From NCBI RefSeq assembly GCF_023544465.1, contig NZ_JALPVL010000004.1, positions 558,001-622,000 on the forward strand: 64,000 nucleotides of DNA, written 5' to 3'. This document shows, piece after piece, positions 51,326-59,356 of this stretch. Below the pieces are notes generated by a model that saw only the letters and a program-made list of their open reading frames with translations, had not been told where the DNA came from and searched no databases. The number at the start of each line of letters is the position of its first letter. Positions within the stretch are counted from its first letter, which is position 1. A program made the translations under genes and the position numbers. This DNA is from Paractinoplanes maris (GTDB lineage: Bacteria; Actinomycetota; Actinomycetes; Mycobacteriales; Micromonosporaceae).

Positions 51326-51633
51326 GCCTCATCCTCGGTGGAGACGGTGTCGCCGTCGGCGGCTCGTCGCTGACAGGCGCGCACGTCGGCCAGGCCGTTG
51401 ACGGTCACGAGGCAGTCGTGGCAGACGCCGATGCCGCAGAAGACGCCGCGCGGCCGGCCGCTGCGGGTGGTCCGCCAGGCGAGCCGCCCGGCCGCCAGCA
51501 ACACTCCGGCGACTGTCTGCCCCGCCAGACCGCGGACCGCGGAGCCGTCCACGATGACCGTGATGGGCGACGCCGGCCCAGGTCGCACCGGGTCCTGGCG
51601 CGGATTCACAGGGGCCGGTCCGGGTGCTGTCAC
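51322..51633 (-). CDS. Small [2Fe-2S] subunit of the D-hydroxyproline dehydrogenase
   Basis: 103 aa from the GTG at 51633. The plant-ferredoxin-type cluster motif is RGVFCGIGVCHDCLVTVNGLADVRACQ with its four Cys. The first 20 residues are Pro-rich and no ribosome-binding site precedes the GTG, so the mRNA may be leaderless or start at a later GTG. It overlaps the alpha-subunit start. The palindrome at 51637 sits directly upstream. Confidence 0.87.
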   Translation of the reverse strand: MTAPGPAPVNPRQDPVRPGPASPITVIVDGSAVRGLAGQTVAGVLLAAGRLAWRTTRSGRPRGVFCGIGVCHDCLVTVNGLADVRACQRRAADGDTVSTEDEA

Positions 51634-51636
51634 ATC

Positions 51637-51657
51637 AGTAGTATGTCACACACTACT
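51637..51657. promoter_or_regulatory. Probable GntR operator 1
   Basis: A 21-bp near-perfect palindrome, AGTAGT-N9-ACTACT with centre TGTCACA, 9 of 10 symmetric positions pairing. It lies right before the start of the [2Fe-2S] gene. Its core TGTGACAT on the minus strand is identical to the core at 53503-53510. Confidence 0.7.
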
Positions 51658-52813
51658 GGTCGGGGGAAGGCTCCAGGTGGGGCCGCAGGGTCGGGCGGTC
51701 CACGGCGAAAGCCTCGGCCGGCACCCGCGGCGCCCGCCCCAGGAGGAGGTCGCCCAGCAGTTCGCCGGTCGCGGTGGAGAGCACGATGCCGGCCCCCTCG
51801 TGCCCGGTCGCGTGCCACAGCCCCGGCAGCCGCGGGTCGGGCCCGATCACCGGCAGATGGTCGGGAACGAAGGGCCGGAAACCCCCGTACGCCCGCATCA
51901 CCGCCACGCCGGCCAGGAACGGGAAAAGCACGAGCGCCTTGGCCGCCACCGCCGACAGCACCCGCGCCTCGATGCGCTCGTCGAAACCGCGCCGCTCGCG
52001 CGACGACCCGATCAGCACCGTGCCCGCCGCCGTCGACTCGACCACGCTGGAGGTCTGCAGCGCAGCGTCGTCGGAGCCGACCGCGCCGACGTAGTCCGCG
52101 TCGTACACCTTGTGCCGGATCCGTTGGCGCATCCGCGTGGTGACCAGGATCGTGCCGCGGCGCGGGCGCACCGGCAGCTCGACGCCCAGCCGCCGCGCGA
52201 CCTCGCCCGACCACGGTCCGGCCGCCACCACGACGTGATCACCGCTGACGTCGCCGCCGGACGTGGCGACCCCGGTCAGCCGGTCGCCGCCGCGCAGCGG
52301 TCCGAGCACTTCGACTCCCTGCCGCACCGAAGCACCGTGCCGCCGGGCCACCGCGAGCAGGGCCTCGGTGGCGATGGCCGGCTGCACCTGTGCGTCCTGC
52401 GGATAGAAGATCGCCGCGGTGTGGGCGGAATTGAGGTCGGGCTCGTAGTCGAGGCCGTCGACTTCCGCGGCGGAGACACCGGCCGTCCGCTGCAGATCGG
52501 CGAACGCGCGGAGGGCCGCGGCGCCGGCGTCGGTGGTCGCCACGACGAGACCACCCTTGGTCTCGTACTCGATCGACGGGAAGGTGTCCGCGACCTCCGG
52601 AAGAAGGGAACGCCACAGCGTGAGGGACCGCAACGCCAGCGACAGCTCGGCCCCCGGCCCCTTGTCGGAGACCAGCAGGTTGCCCTCGCCGGCGGCCGAC
52701 GTGCCCCCGGCCGACGCCGACCGGTCGAGCACCACCACCGACACCCCCGCCATCGCCAGCTCGCGCGCGATCGCCGCGCCGACGATCCCGGCCCCGACCA
52801 CCACCACCTTCAC
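51653..52813 (-). CDS. FAD-dependent DadA/sarcosine-oxidase-type subunit of D-hydroxyproline dehydrogenase
   Basis: GTG start at 52813 overlapping the GntR gene stop as GTGA. 386 aa. VKVVVVGAGIVGAAIARELAMAG is the FAD-binding opening of D-amino-acid-oxidase-fold enzymes; GGFRPFVPDHLPVIGPDP and GLWHATGHEGAGIVLS are conserved C-terminal segments. It would be the beta-type subunit that oxidises the D-hydroxyproline ring. Translated with the regulator but separated from the other subunits by an operator. Confidence 0.9.
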   Translation of the reverse strand: MKVVVVGAGIVGAAIARELAMAGVSVVVLDRSASAGGTSAAGEGNLLVSDKGPGAELSLALRSLTLWRSLLPEVADTFPSIEYETKGGLVVATTDAGAAALRAFADLQRTAGVSAAEVDGLDYEPDLNSAHTAAIFYPQDAQVQPAIATEALLAVARRHGASVRQGVEVLGPLRGGDRLTGVATSGGDVSGDHVVVAAGPWSGEVARRLGVELPVRPRRGTILVTTRMRQRIRHKVYDADYVGAVGSDDAALQTSSVVESTAAGTVLIGSSRERRGFDERIEARVLSAVAAKALVLFPFLAGVAVMRAYGGFRPFVPDHLPVIGPDPRLPGLWHATGHEGAGIVLSTATGELLGDLLLGRAPRVPAEAFAVDRPTLRPHLEPSPDQ

Positions 52814-53478
52814 TGCTCGGCCCGCCCGCTCCACCACCCGGTGACGTGCCCGAGGTGCCGGCGCATCAGCTCCTCGGCGCCCGCGCCGTCGCCCGCCTCG
52901 AGCAGGTCGAGCAGCGTCAGGTGCTCGGCCGACGACTCGGCCAGCTCGGGGGAGCCGAGCATGGTGGCCAGCCCGACCAGCCGGGTCTGCTGGCGCAGGT
53001 CGCCGACCAGGGTGACCAGCCGGTCGATGCCGGTCAGACTGAGCAGGTGCAGGTGAAAGGTGGTGTCCGCGGTCAGATAGGTCGGCAGGTCGGACGCGGC
53101 CGCACTGGTCACGATCGCCTCGGCCTCGGCGCGCAGCCGGGCCAGCTCGGGCCGGCCGATCGCCCCGGCCAGCAGCCGCATCGGCGGTGCCTCGAGCCAC
53201 TGGCGGATCTGCACGATCTCGGCCAGATCCTGCTCGCTGACCGCGGTGACCCGGAAGCCCTTGTTGCGCGCGATCTCCACGAAACCACGCTTTTCCAGGT
53301 TGAGCAGAGCCTCCCGGACGGGGGTGGCCGACACGTCGAACCGGGCCGCCAGCGTCGGGGCGGTCAGCATCGTGCCCGGGGCGAACTCGCCGGAGACGAT
53401 GGCCGCGGCCACGGCGTCCTCCACGTGCTGCCGGAAGCTGCCGGCCGTGCGCAGCGGGCCGATGAGCGGTGACGTCAT
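52810..53478 (-). CDS. GntR-family (FadR/FCD subfamily) regulator
   Basis: 222 aa; ATG at 53478 with GAAGGAGGG upstream. Winged helix (about 10-75): SGEFAPGTMLTAPTLAARFDVSATPVREALLNLEKRGFVEI. The FCD ligand domain follows, with metal-ligand-type residues in TADTTFHLHLLSLTG and ESSAEHLTLLDLLEAGD. Likely controls the hydroxyproline genes through the palindromes at 53496 and 51637, released by a pathway intermediate (inference). Confidence 0.92.
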   Translation of the reverse strand: MTSPLIGPLRTAGSFRQHVEDAVAAAIVSGEFAPGTMLTAPTLAARFDVSATPVREALLNLEKRGFVEIARNKGFRVTAVSEQDLAEIVQIRQWLEAPPMRLLAGAIGRPELARLRAEAEAIVTSAAASDLPTYLTADTTFHLHLLSLTGIDRLVTLVGDLRQQTRLVGLATMLGSPELAESSAEHLTLLDLLEAGDGAGAEELMRRHLGHVTGWWSGRAEQ

Positions 53479-53495
53479 GGCGGTTGCCCTCCTTC

Positions 53496-53516
53496 GGTGG
53501 TATGTGACATGGTACA
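53496..53516. promoter_or_regulatory. Probable GntR operator 2 in the divergent promoter
   Basis: GGTATGTGACATGGTAC contains the perfect ATGTGACAT palindrome and shares TGTGACAT with the site at 51637. It fills the 42-bp gap between the regulator start and the plus-strand cyclodeaminase start, so one bound dimer could block both. Confidence 0.65.
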
Positions 53517-53520
53517 GCGC

Positions 53521-54387
53521 ATGATCTCGGCGGAACAGGTGAGCGCGCTCGGCTTTCCGCGGGCGATCGCCGCCCTCCGCGCCGCCCTGGCCGGCGGCCT
53601 CGACCCCGAGACCGAGCCGGCCCGCGTGCCGATCGGGTTCGGCGACGGCGAGGTGCTGGTCATGCCCTCCGGCGACGAGCGCATCGCCGGCATCAAGCTG
53701 GTCGGCATCGCCCCGGGCAACCCCGCGCGCGGTCTGCCCCGCATCCACGGTGTCTACGTGCTGTTCGACGCGCCCACGCTGGTGCCGCGGGCCATTCTCG
53801 ACGGTGCCGCGCTCACCTCGCTGCGCACCCCGGCCGTCTCGGCTCTCGGCGTCGACCTGGTGGCGCCACCCGACGCCCGCAAGCTCGTCGTCTTCGGCGC
53901 CGGCCCGCAGGCGCTCGGCCACATCCGGGCGCTCCGGGCGGTGCGGCCGCTCGATTCCGTACGGATTGTGGGCCGCAACCGCGACCGGGCCGCCGCCCTC
54001 GCCGCCGAGGCGGGTGCCGAGCTCGCCGGGCCGGAGTCCGTGGCCGACGCCGACATCGTGGCCTGCTGCACCACCGCGCGCGAGCCCCTCTTCGACGGCC
54101 GGCTCCTCGGTGACCGCACCGTGGTGGTCGCGGTCGGTTCCCACGAGCCGGCTGCCCGGGAGGTCGACACCGAGACCGTACGGCGGTGCGGCGCGCTGGT
54201 GGAGTCGCGCGCGACCGCCGTACGGGAAGCCGGTGACCTCATTCAGGCCGGCATCACCGAGGATGAGCTGGTGACCTTTGCCGACCTGGTCCGGGGAACC
54301 ACCCCCGCCCGGCCCAGACTGATCAAAACCGTGGGGATGGGCTGGGAGGATCTTGTGATCGCGGACGCTGTGGTGACCGACCTATGA
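53521..54387 (+). CDS. Ornithine cyclodeaminase/mu-crystallin family reductase
   Basis: I start at the ATG at 53521 (MISAEQVSALGFPRAI); ATG 53509 is possible. No ribosome-binding site, so a leaderless mRNA is plausible. 288 aa. The Rossmann motif is LVVFGAGPQALGHIRAL, with RIVGRNRDRAAALA after it, and DIVACCTTAREPLFDG in the usual position. In hydroxyproline/proline-isomer pathways this family provides pyrroline-2-carboxylate reductase, the most likely role here. Confidence 0.87.
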   Translation: MISAEQVSALGFPRAIAALRAALAGGLDPETEPARVPIGFGDGEVLVMPSGDERIAGIKLVGIAPGNPARGLPRIHGVYVLFDAPTLVPRAILDGAALTSLRTPAVSALGVDLVAPPDARKLVVFGAGPQALGHIRALRAVRPLDSVRIVGRNRDRAAALAAEAGAELAGPESVADADIVACCTTAREPLFDGRLLGDRTVVVAVGSHEPAAREVDTETVRRCGALVESRATAVREAGDLIQAGITEDELVTFADLVRGTTPARPRLIKTVGMGWEDLVIADAVVTDL

Positions 54388-55244
54388 CCGACCTGTCGGC
54401 GCTCGTCCTGCCCGACCGCCATCCCACGAGCACCTGGCTGGCCGAGGTGGTCGAGGCCGAGCGGGCCGGGGTGCACACGGTCTGGACCTACGACCACCTC
54501 ACCTGGCCCCTGCTGCGCGACAACCCGTGGTATGGCTGCGTGCCGCTGCTCGCCGCCGCGGCCGGCGCCACCGAGCGGGTCCGGCTCGGCGTGCAGGTCG
54601 CCACGCCCAACTACCGCCACCCGGTGCCGTTCGCCAAGGAGCTGATGACCCTCGACCAGCTCAGCGGCGGCCGCCTCGAGGTCGGCCTGGGCGCCGGCAC
54701 CGAGAGCCTCGACGCGCAGGTGCTGGGGAACCCGCCGCTGACCCCGCGCGAGCGGATGGACCGGTTCGCCGAGTGGATCGGCCTGCTCGACAAGCTGCTG
54801 GTCGAGCCGATCGTGACCGAGCACGGCGACCGCTACACCGCGATCGACGCCCATCAGCTGCCCGGCTGCGTGCAGAGCCCGCGCGTCCCGTTCACCGTGG
54901 CCGGCACCGGCCCGCGCTCGCTGCGCCTGGTCGCCCGGCACGGTCAGGCCTGGGTCACCTACGGCCCGTACGGTCCGGCGGTCGGCCCGGACGAGTGGTT
55001 CGCCGCGCTGGAGAAGCAGTCACAGCAACTCGACGCGGTGCTCGAGGGCCGCCGGATCCGCCGGATCGTCAACGTCGGGCTCGAGTCGTACTGGCCGTTC
55101 GAGAGCCGCGACCGCTACGCCGACACCGTGGGCCGGCTGGCCGGCCTGGGCTTCGACGAGGTGAGCGTGCACTGGCCGCGCCCCGACGACCGCGGCGTCC
55201 CGGCCCGGGCGCTGGGCGACGTGCTGGCCGTCCACGGCCTGTGA
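54384..55244 (+). CDS. LLM-class flavin-dependent oxidoreductase (F420 or FMN)
   Basis: 286 aa; its ATG overlaps the cyclodeaminase stop. TIM-barrel signatures: VVEAERAGVHTVWTYDHLT, ERVRLGVQVATPNYRHPVPFAKELMTLDQLSGGRLEVGLGAGTES and VPFTVAGTGPRSLRLVARHGQAW. Luciferase-like enzymes of this type use F420 or FMN. A part in handling a heterocyclic intermediate is possible; the substrate is unknown. Confidence 0.9.
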   Translation: MTDLSALVLPDRHPTSTWLAEVVEAERAGVHTVWTYDHLTWPLLRDNPWYGCVPLLAAAAGATERVRLGVQVATPNYRHPVPFAKELMTLDQLSGGRLEVGLGAGTESLDAQVLGNPPLTPRERMDRFAEWIGLLDKLLVEPIVTEHGDRYTAIDAHQLPGCVQSPRVPFTVAGTGPRSLRLVARHGQAWVTYGPYGPAVGPDEWFAALEKQSQQLDAVLEGRRIRRIVNVGLESYWPFESRDRYADTVGRLAGLGFDEVSVHWPRPDDRGVPARALGDVLAVHGL

Positions 55245-55305
55245 CTCCCGGACTCTGACGCGTTCCCCCGGTCCGCCGGCCGGCGCGATCGTCCATGCTG
55301 ACCGG

Positions 55306-56250
55306 ATGGCATTGACGTGGCTGGACGAGCCGAGTGTGGACGCGTTGCGGGCCGCACTGCGCACGGTGGCGCCCGACCTGGCCGACGGCACGATCGTGAC
55401 CCGTGGGTTGGAACCGAGCGAGGATCCACAGTGGTGCACGGCCAGTGCCGACGTCGATGGCCGGTTCGTGGTGAAGTTCGCCTGGGCCCAGCCTCCCGCA
55501 TCGCGGATCTGGCATCAGGCGCGGCTGCTCGACGCGTTGCGGGTGGCCGCGCCGTGCTTGCCGTTGCCCACGGTGGTGACCGCGTCCCGGAATCCGGCGA
55601 TGCTGGTCACCCGCCGGGCGGCGGCGATGCCGTTCTTCGACGTCCGGCACCTGATCGCGCCGGGTGATCGGCCGACGGTCGCGGGTGATCTCGCCGCGGT
55701 CCTGGCGGCTCTGCACGATCCGGACGTGCTGACGGCGGTGTCCGGGGCGTTGGGCCCCCTGCCCGAGCCGATGGCGCCTGCCTCGACGGACACCCTCCGC
55801 GCCCGATTCGGAGCGCTGATCCGGCCCGATCAGCGGGACCGGGTGTCAGCTTGGTGCGATGAGGTGGACCGGGTACTCGCGGCGCCCGGCCGGGCCGTTC
55901 TGGTGCACGGCGACCTCCACGGCGACAATCACCTCTGGGACCGCGAGTCGTTGCGGCTGCACCTGGTCGTCGACTGGGAGACCGCGGGCATCGGCGAACC
56001 CGAGTTCGACCTGCGATGCCTGCCCGGGGACTGCGGTGTCGAACTGTTCACCGCGACGGTGGCCCAGTACGAGCGGATGTCCGGCCGGACGGTGAACATG
56101 GACCGGATCATGGCTTGGCATGTGCGCGCCGTTCTCAGTGACGTGTTGTGGCGGGCCGAGGCCGGAGTCGCGTTGCCGGACCGTCGCACGCCGGCGCAAT
56201 GGGTCGATGATCTGGGCGCCCGGTTCACCGCTCTCGGAACGTTCGGCTGA
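55306..56250 (+). CDS. Aminoglycoside-phosphotransferase-fold kinase
   Basis: 314 aa. The catalytic loop is VLVHGDLHGDNHLW (HGDxxxxN) and the metal-binding Asp is in LVVDWETAGIGEPEFDLRCL. The N-lobe lysine is in RFVVKFAWAQPP. No recognisable relation to a specific resistance enzyme. Not closely related to the APH-fold protein in the tRNA array, whose motifs differ. Confidence 0.9.
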   Translation: MALTWLDEPSVDALRAALRTVAPDLADGTIVTRGLEPSEDPQWCTASADVDGRFVVKFAWAQPPASRIWHQARLLDALRVAAPCLPLPTVVTASRNPAMLVTRRAAAMPFFDVRHLIAPGDRPTVAGDLAAVLAALHDPDVLTAVSGALGPLPEPMAPASTDTLRARFGALIRPDQRDRVSAWCDEVDRVLAAPGRAVLVHGDLHGDNHLWDRESLRLHLVVDWETAGIGEPEFDLRCLPGDCGVELFTATVAQYERMSGRTVNMDRIMAWHVRAVLSDVLWRAEAGVALPDRRTPAQWVDDLGARFTALGTFG

Positions 56251-56297
56251 GCAGCGGCTCAGCACGCGCCGGCGAAGGAGGCGCCCGAGCTGATTCT

Positions 56298-56445
56298 CCA
56301 ACCCGCTACGCGGCCGGCGACGATGCCAGGCCGTTTCTCGATTCCGCTACGCGGCGGGCGACCGACGCCAGGCCGTTTCTCGATTCCGCTACGCGGCGGG
56401 CGACCGACGCCAGGCCGTTTCTCGATCCCGCTACGCGGCCAGGGA
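56298..56445. repeat. 42-bp tandem repeat, about 3.4 units
   Basis: Units begin at 56326, 56368 and 56410, each opening CCAGGCCGTTTCTCGATTCC and containing GCTACGCGGC, with a partial unit before the first. The last unit runs into the 3' end of the glycosyltransferase gene, so the repeat appears to have grown from that end. Confidence 0.92.
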
Positions 56446-57099
56446 CCCGGCCAGGCCGTCGAGGTGGGACGAGAAGCCCAGCGGCGCCCGGCCGTCGGGG
56501 CGGGCGCTGGTCACGACCGGGCAGGTGGCGTCGGCGACCACGCGGTAGCCGGCAACCCGGAGGCGGGTGATCAGGTCCCGGTCCTCGTCGTGGTCGAGCG
56601 GGCGGAAGCCGTCCACGGCCAGGTAGGCCGGGGCCGCGACGCCGAGGTTGGCTCCGTGCACGTGGGCGGCCGAGGCGGCGTAGCGGCTGTCGTAGAGGCC
56701 GGGCAGCGCGGCCGGCCAGCCGGCCCAGTCGTCGACCATTACCGTGCCGGCCAGCAGGTCGGTGCCGGCGGCGGCGTGCGTGAGGTGCCACAGCAGCCAT
56801 TCGGGCGCGACCCGGCTGTCGGCGTCGGTGGTGGCCAGCCAGAGGCCGTCGGGGCCGTCGCGCAGGGCGTGGGTCAGGCCGGTGGCGCGGGCCCGGCCCA
56901 CGTTGCGGGCGTCGACCGTCAGGACCGTCACGCCGGCCGCGGCGGCCAGGACGGCGGTGTCGTCGGTGCAGGCGTCGGCGACCACGATCACCTCGACCGG
57001 CAGCGGGACGGCGGCGGTGGCCGCGGCCAGGCTGGTCAGGCAGGCCGGCAGCAGGTCGTGCTCGTTGTGGGCGGGCACGACGACGGCGATCCGGTTCAT
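56431..57099 (-). CDS. GT2-family glycosyltransferase
   Basis: 222 aa. The GT-A opening is IAVVVPAHNEHDLLPACLTSL, VEVIVVADACTDDTAVL follows, and the metal-binding DxD is in LATTDADSRVAPEWL. It lacks membrane segments and is short, so it transfers sugar from a nucleotide donor to a soluble or membrane-surface acceptor. Last gene of a four-gene operon with 4-bp overlaps throughout. The 42-bp repeat touches its C-terminal codons. Confidence 0.9.
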   Translation of the reverse strand: MNRIAVVVPAHNEHDLLPACLTSLAAATAAVPLPVEVIVVADACTDDTAVLAAAAGVTVLTVDARNVGRARATGLTHALRDGPDGLWLATTDADSRVAPEWLLWHLTHAAAGTDLLAGTVMVDDWAGWPAALPGLYDSRYAASAAHVHGANLGVAAPAYLAVDGFRPLDHDEDRDLITRLRVAGYRVVADATCPVVTSARPDGRAPLGFSSHLDGLAGSLAA

Positions 57100-57704
57100 G
57101 CGAGCCCCTCGCGCTGGGCCACCGAGAAAGCCTCGGGCGGCGTACGGGTGAAGACCTCGAGCAGGAAGTCGGCCTCCTCGTGCCGGGACTGACGGGCCAG
57201 CCCGGGCGTGGCGGCCAGCAGCGCGTGCACGTCGTCGCCGGAGCGGGCGTGCTCGTCGACCGGGCGCCGCCAGTGCACGGCCACCAGGTCGCCGCCCGGT
57301 TCCAGCGAGGCCACCGTGCGCTCGACCAGGGTGGCCAGGTCGCTGTCGTCGAAGTAGTAACCGAGCTCGGACAGCACGATCAGGTCGAACGTGTCGTCCG
57401 GCCAGTCGGCCGGCATCCGGGCCGGGCTCAGCGTCACGTGCGGGAAAACGGCGAGGTGGGTGGCCGCCGAGGCGATCGCGGCCGGCACGGCGTCGACCGC
57501 GAACACGTGGTCGCACCGCTCGGCCAGCCGGGCGGTGAGCCGGCCGGTCGAGCAGCCGGGCTCGAACGCCGACTTGTAACGGCGGCGGGGCAGCGACGCC
57601 ACGGTCAGCGCGTGCTTGCGGGCGTCGTACCAGCGGCTGTCGAAACTCCATGGGTCGCTGCTACGCGCGTACATGTGCTCGAAATAGCTCTGCGGCGTGG
57701 TCAC
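57096..57704 (-). CDS. NodS-like SAM-dependent methyltransferase
   Basis: I start at the GTG at 57704, overlapping the PIG-L stop as GTGA. 202 aa. SYFEHMYARSSDPWSFDSRWYDARKHALTVASLP is the opening typical of NodS-type N-methyltransferases, followed by SAM motif I, SAFEPGCSTGRLTARLAERC, and LIVLSELGYYFDD. NodS methylates the free amino group of a deacetylated chito-oligosaccharide, which fits the deacetylase encoded just upstream. Confidence 0.85.
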   Translation of the reverse strand: MTTPQSYFEHMYARSSDPWSFDSRWYDARKHALTVASLPRRRYKSAFEPGCSTGRLTARLAERCDHVFAVDAVPAAIASAATHLAVFPHVTLSPARMPADWPDDTFDLIVLSELGYYFDDSDLATLVERTVASLEPGGDLVAVHWRRPVDEHARSGDDVHALLAATPGLARQSRHEEADFLLEVFTRTPPEAFSVAQREGLA

Positions 57705-58420
57705 CGGAAGACCACCTCGAAGGGGCGGGAGAACCGGGCCAGGACGTGCGGGGGCAGGATCGCCGCGTCGGCCGGCTCGGGACCCAGGGCCGCGATCTGG
57801 CTGGGGAAAGCAGCGATGGCGGCGGCCTTGGCGGCCTGCGCGGCCGGGCTCAGATCGATCCGGTACGCCCGGTGCCAGGGCACCCGGGGGTCGGCCGGCT
57901 CGGCCCAGTGCCACGTCCAGATCGGGTATTCCAGCAGGATCGCGCCGGTGGCCGCGCACGCGCGGGCCGCGGCCCGGCCGACCGCCTCGTGGTCGGGGTG
58001 ACCGTCCTCGCGCCACGTGGCCAGGCACCAGCGCCCCGGGGTCAGCCGCCCGGTCAGCGCCTCGGCCACCGCGTCCTCGTCGATCTTGCCGTCGGGCTGG
58101 GCCAGCCGGTGCACGGGCGCGTCGCCCAGCCCGAGCCGGCGCAACGCCTCGGCGGTCTCGGCCCGGCGGATCGTGGCCAGCTCGCCCTGGGTGTGCACGG
58201 TCGATCCCGGGTGGGAGGCCTCGCCGTCGGTCACGGCCACCAGTTCGGCCGCGTCCAGCGTCGCCATCAGCCCGGCCACGCCCAGGATCTCGTCGTCGGG
58301 ATGCGGGGCGACGATCAGCGGCGGCTCGGCGGCGTCGAGCGGCAAGGCCGGCCACTGCGCCACGGCCGGCCAGGACTGCCAGCCCTGCTCGGCGGTGCCC
58401 GCGCCGGCGATCGGCCTCAC
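57701..58420 (-). CDS. PIG-L family N-acetylglucosaminyl-type deacetylase
   Basis: I start at the GTG at 58420, overlapping the upstream stop as GTGA (GTG 58423 also possible). 239 aa. LIVAPHPDDEILGVAGLM is the AHPDDE zinc motif and WREDGHPDHEAVGRAA the second His motif. It removes an N-acetyl group from an amino sugar. Middle gene of the operon with the NodS-like methyltransferase, implying deacetylation followed by N-methylation. Confidence 0.92.
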   Translation of the reverse strand: MRPIAGAGTAEQGWQSWPAVAQWPALPLDAAEPPLIVAPHPDDEILGVAGLMATLDAAELVAVTDGEASHPGSTVHTQGELATIRRAETAEALRRLGLGDAPVHRLAQPDGKIDEDAVAEALTGRLTPGRWCLATWREDGHPDHEAVGRAAARACAATGAILLEYPIWTWHWAEPADPRVPWHRAYRIDLSPAAQAAKAAAIAAFPSQIAALGPEPADAAILPPHVLARFSRPFEVVFR

Positions 58421-59313
58421 CACGGCGACTTCCCGGTCCGCACCAGGGCGCCGAGCTGTTCGAGGTCGGCCTCGGCGTGGCTCTGCCGCAGATAGACGGT
58501 GAGGTCGGCGACCCGGTGGGCGTGCTGCTCGTCGCGGCCCAGCGGTCCGGCGCCGAGCGCCCGCCCGACCCGGTCGATGACCTCGGTGGCGGCGGCCTCG
58601 GCGGTGGCCCGCACGCGCAGCGCGAGCCGGTGCTGGATCGCCAGCGGGTCGGCGTCGATGATGGCGGCCGCCTCGAGGAGCACGGCCCGGGCGGCGCCCA
58701 GCGCGACGTCGACCGCGCCCAGGTGGGCCATCGTGTGCGGATCGTCCTTGCCCGAGTCGTGCAGGGCGTCGGCGATGCCGAGGGCGCCGCCGTACCAGCA
58801 GGCGGCCACGCCGATGCCGCCGTGCCAGAAGCCGGGCCGCTCGACGTAGCAGCCGGGGCCGCCGACCGGCCGGGCCGGCGCGTCGGTGAAGCGGATCGTG
58901 CGGCTGTCGCTGGCCGCCATGCCCACGGCCGGCCAGGTGCCGTCCAGGGGTTCGGCGTGCGGCGGCTCGTTGGTCACGGCGAAGAGCCGGACGCCGTCCT
59001 CGGCCTCCGCGGTGACCAGTGCGTGCGTGCACCACCCGGCGCCCGAGCACCACGGGCGGTCCCCGCTCACCCGCCAGGCGCCGCCGTCGCGGACGGCGGT
59101 GAGCGACCGGGGTACGGCGGCCCATACTCCCCAGCGCTCGCCGTCCTCGCCCGGCCCGTCGTCGTCCAGTTCGGCCCGGATCGCGACGGCATCGGCGTGG
59201 CCCTCACCGAGGCGGGCAACCACCGGGCTGATGCGGCCGAGTTCGGCCAACCGGCGGAGGCGTTCCGCCGTGGCGCCCCCTCCGGGCAGGGGCAGATCCG
59301 GTGATTCGATCAT
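58417..59313 (-). CDS. Short acyl-CoA-dehydrogenase-like protein
   Basis: I start at the ATG at 59313 (MIESPDLPLPGGG); GTG 59319 is possible. 298 aa, against about 380 for normal acyl-CoA dehydrogenases. The central beta-domain (AWRVSGDRPWCSGAGWCTHALVTAE) and C-terminal helical bundle (HLGAVDVALGAARAVLLEAAAIID) are recognisable, but the N-terminal helical domain is cut short. I cannot place the catalytic Glu. First gene of the deacetylase/methyltransferase/GT operon, so the substrate is probably not an ordinary fatty acyl-CoA. Confidence 0.8.
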   Translation of the reverse strand: MIESPDLPLPGGGATAERLRRLAELGRISPVVARLGEGHADAVAIRAELDDDGPGEDGERWGVWAAVPRSLTAVRDGGAWRVSGDRPWCSGAGWCTHALVTAEAEDGVRLFAVTNEPPHAEPLDGTWPAVGMAASDSRTIRFTDAPARPVGGPGCYVERPGFWHGGIGVAACWYGGALGIADALHDSGKDDPHTMAHLGAVDVALGAARAVLLEAAAIIDADPLAIQHRLALRVRATAEAAATEVIDRVGRALGAGPLGRDEQHAHRVADLTVYLRQSHAEADLEQLGALVRTGKSPW

Positions 59314-59356
59314 GAGCACGGGCGGCTGATACCCCGGCGGCCACCCGGGTAACCCG

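Noticed and set aside
56298..56445. CRISPR-like repeat
   Set aside because: Continuous 42-bp tandem units without spacers.
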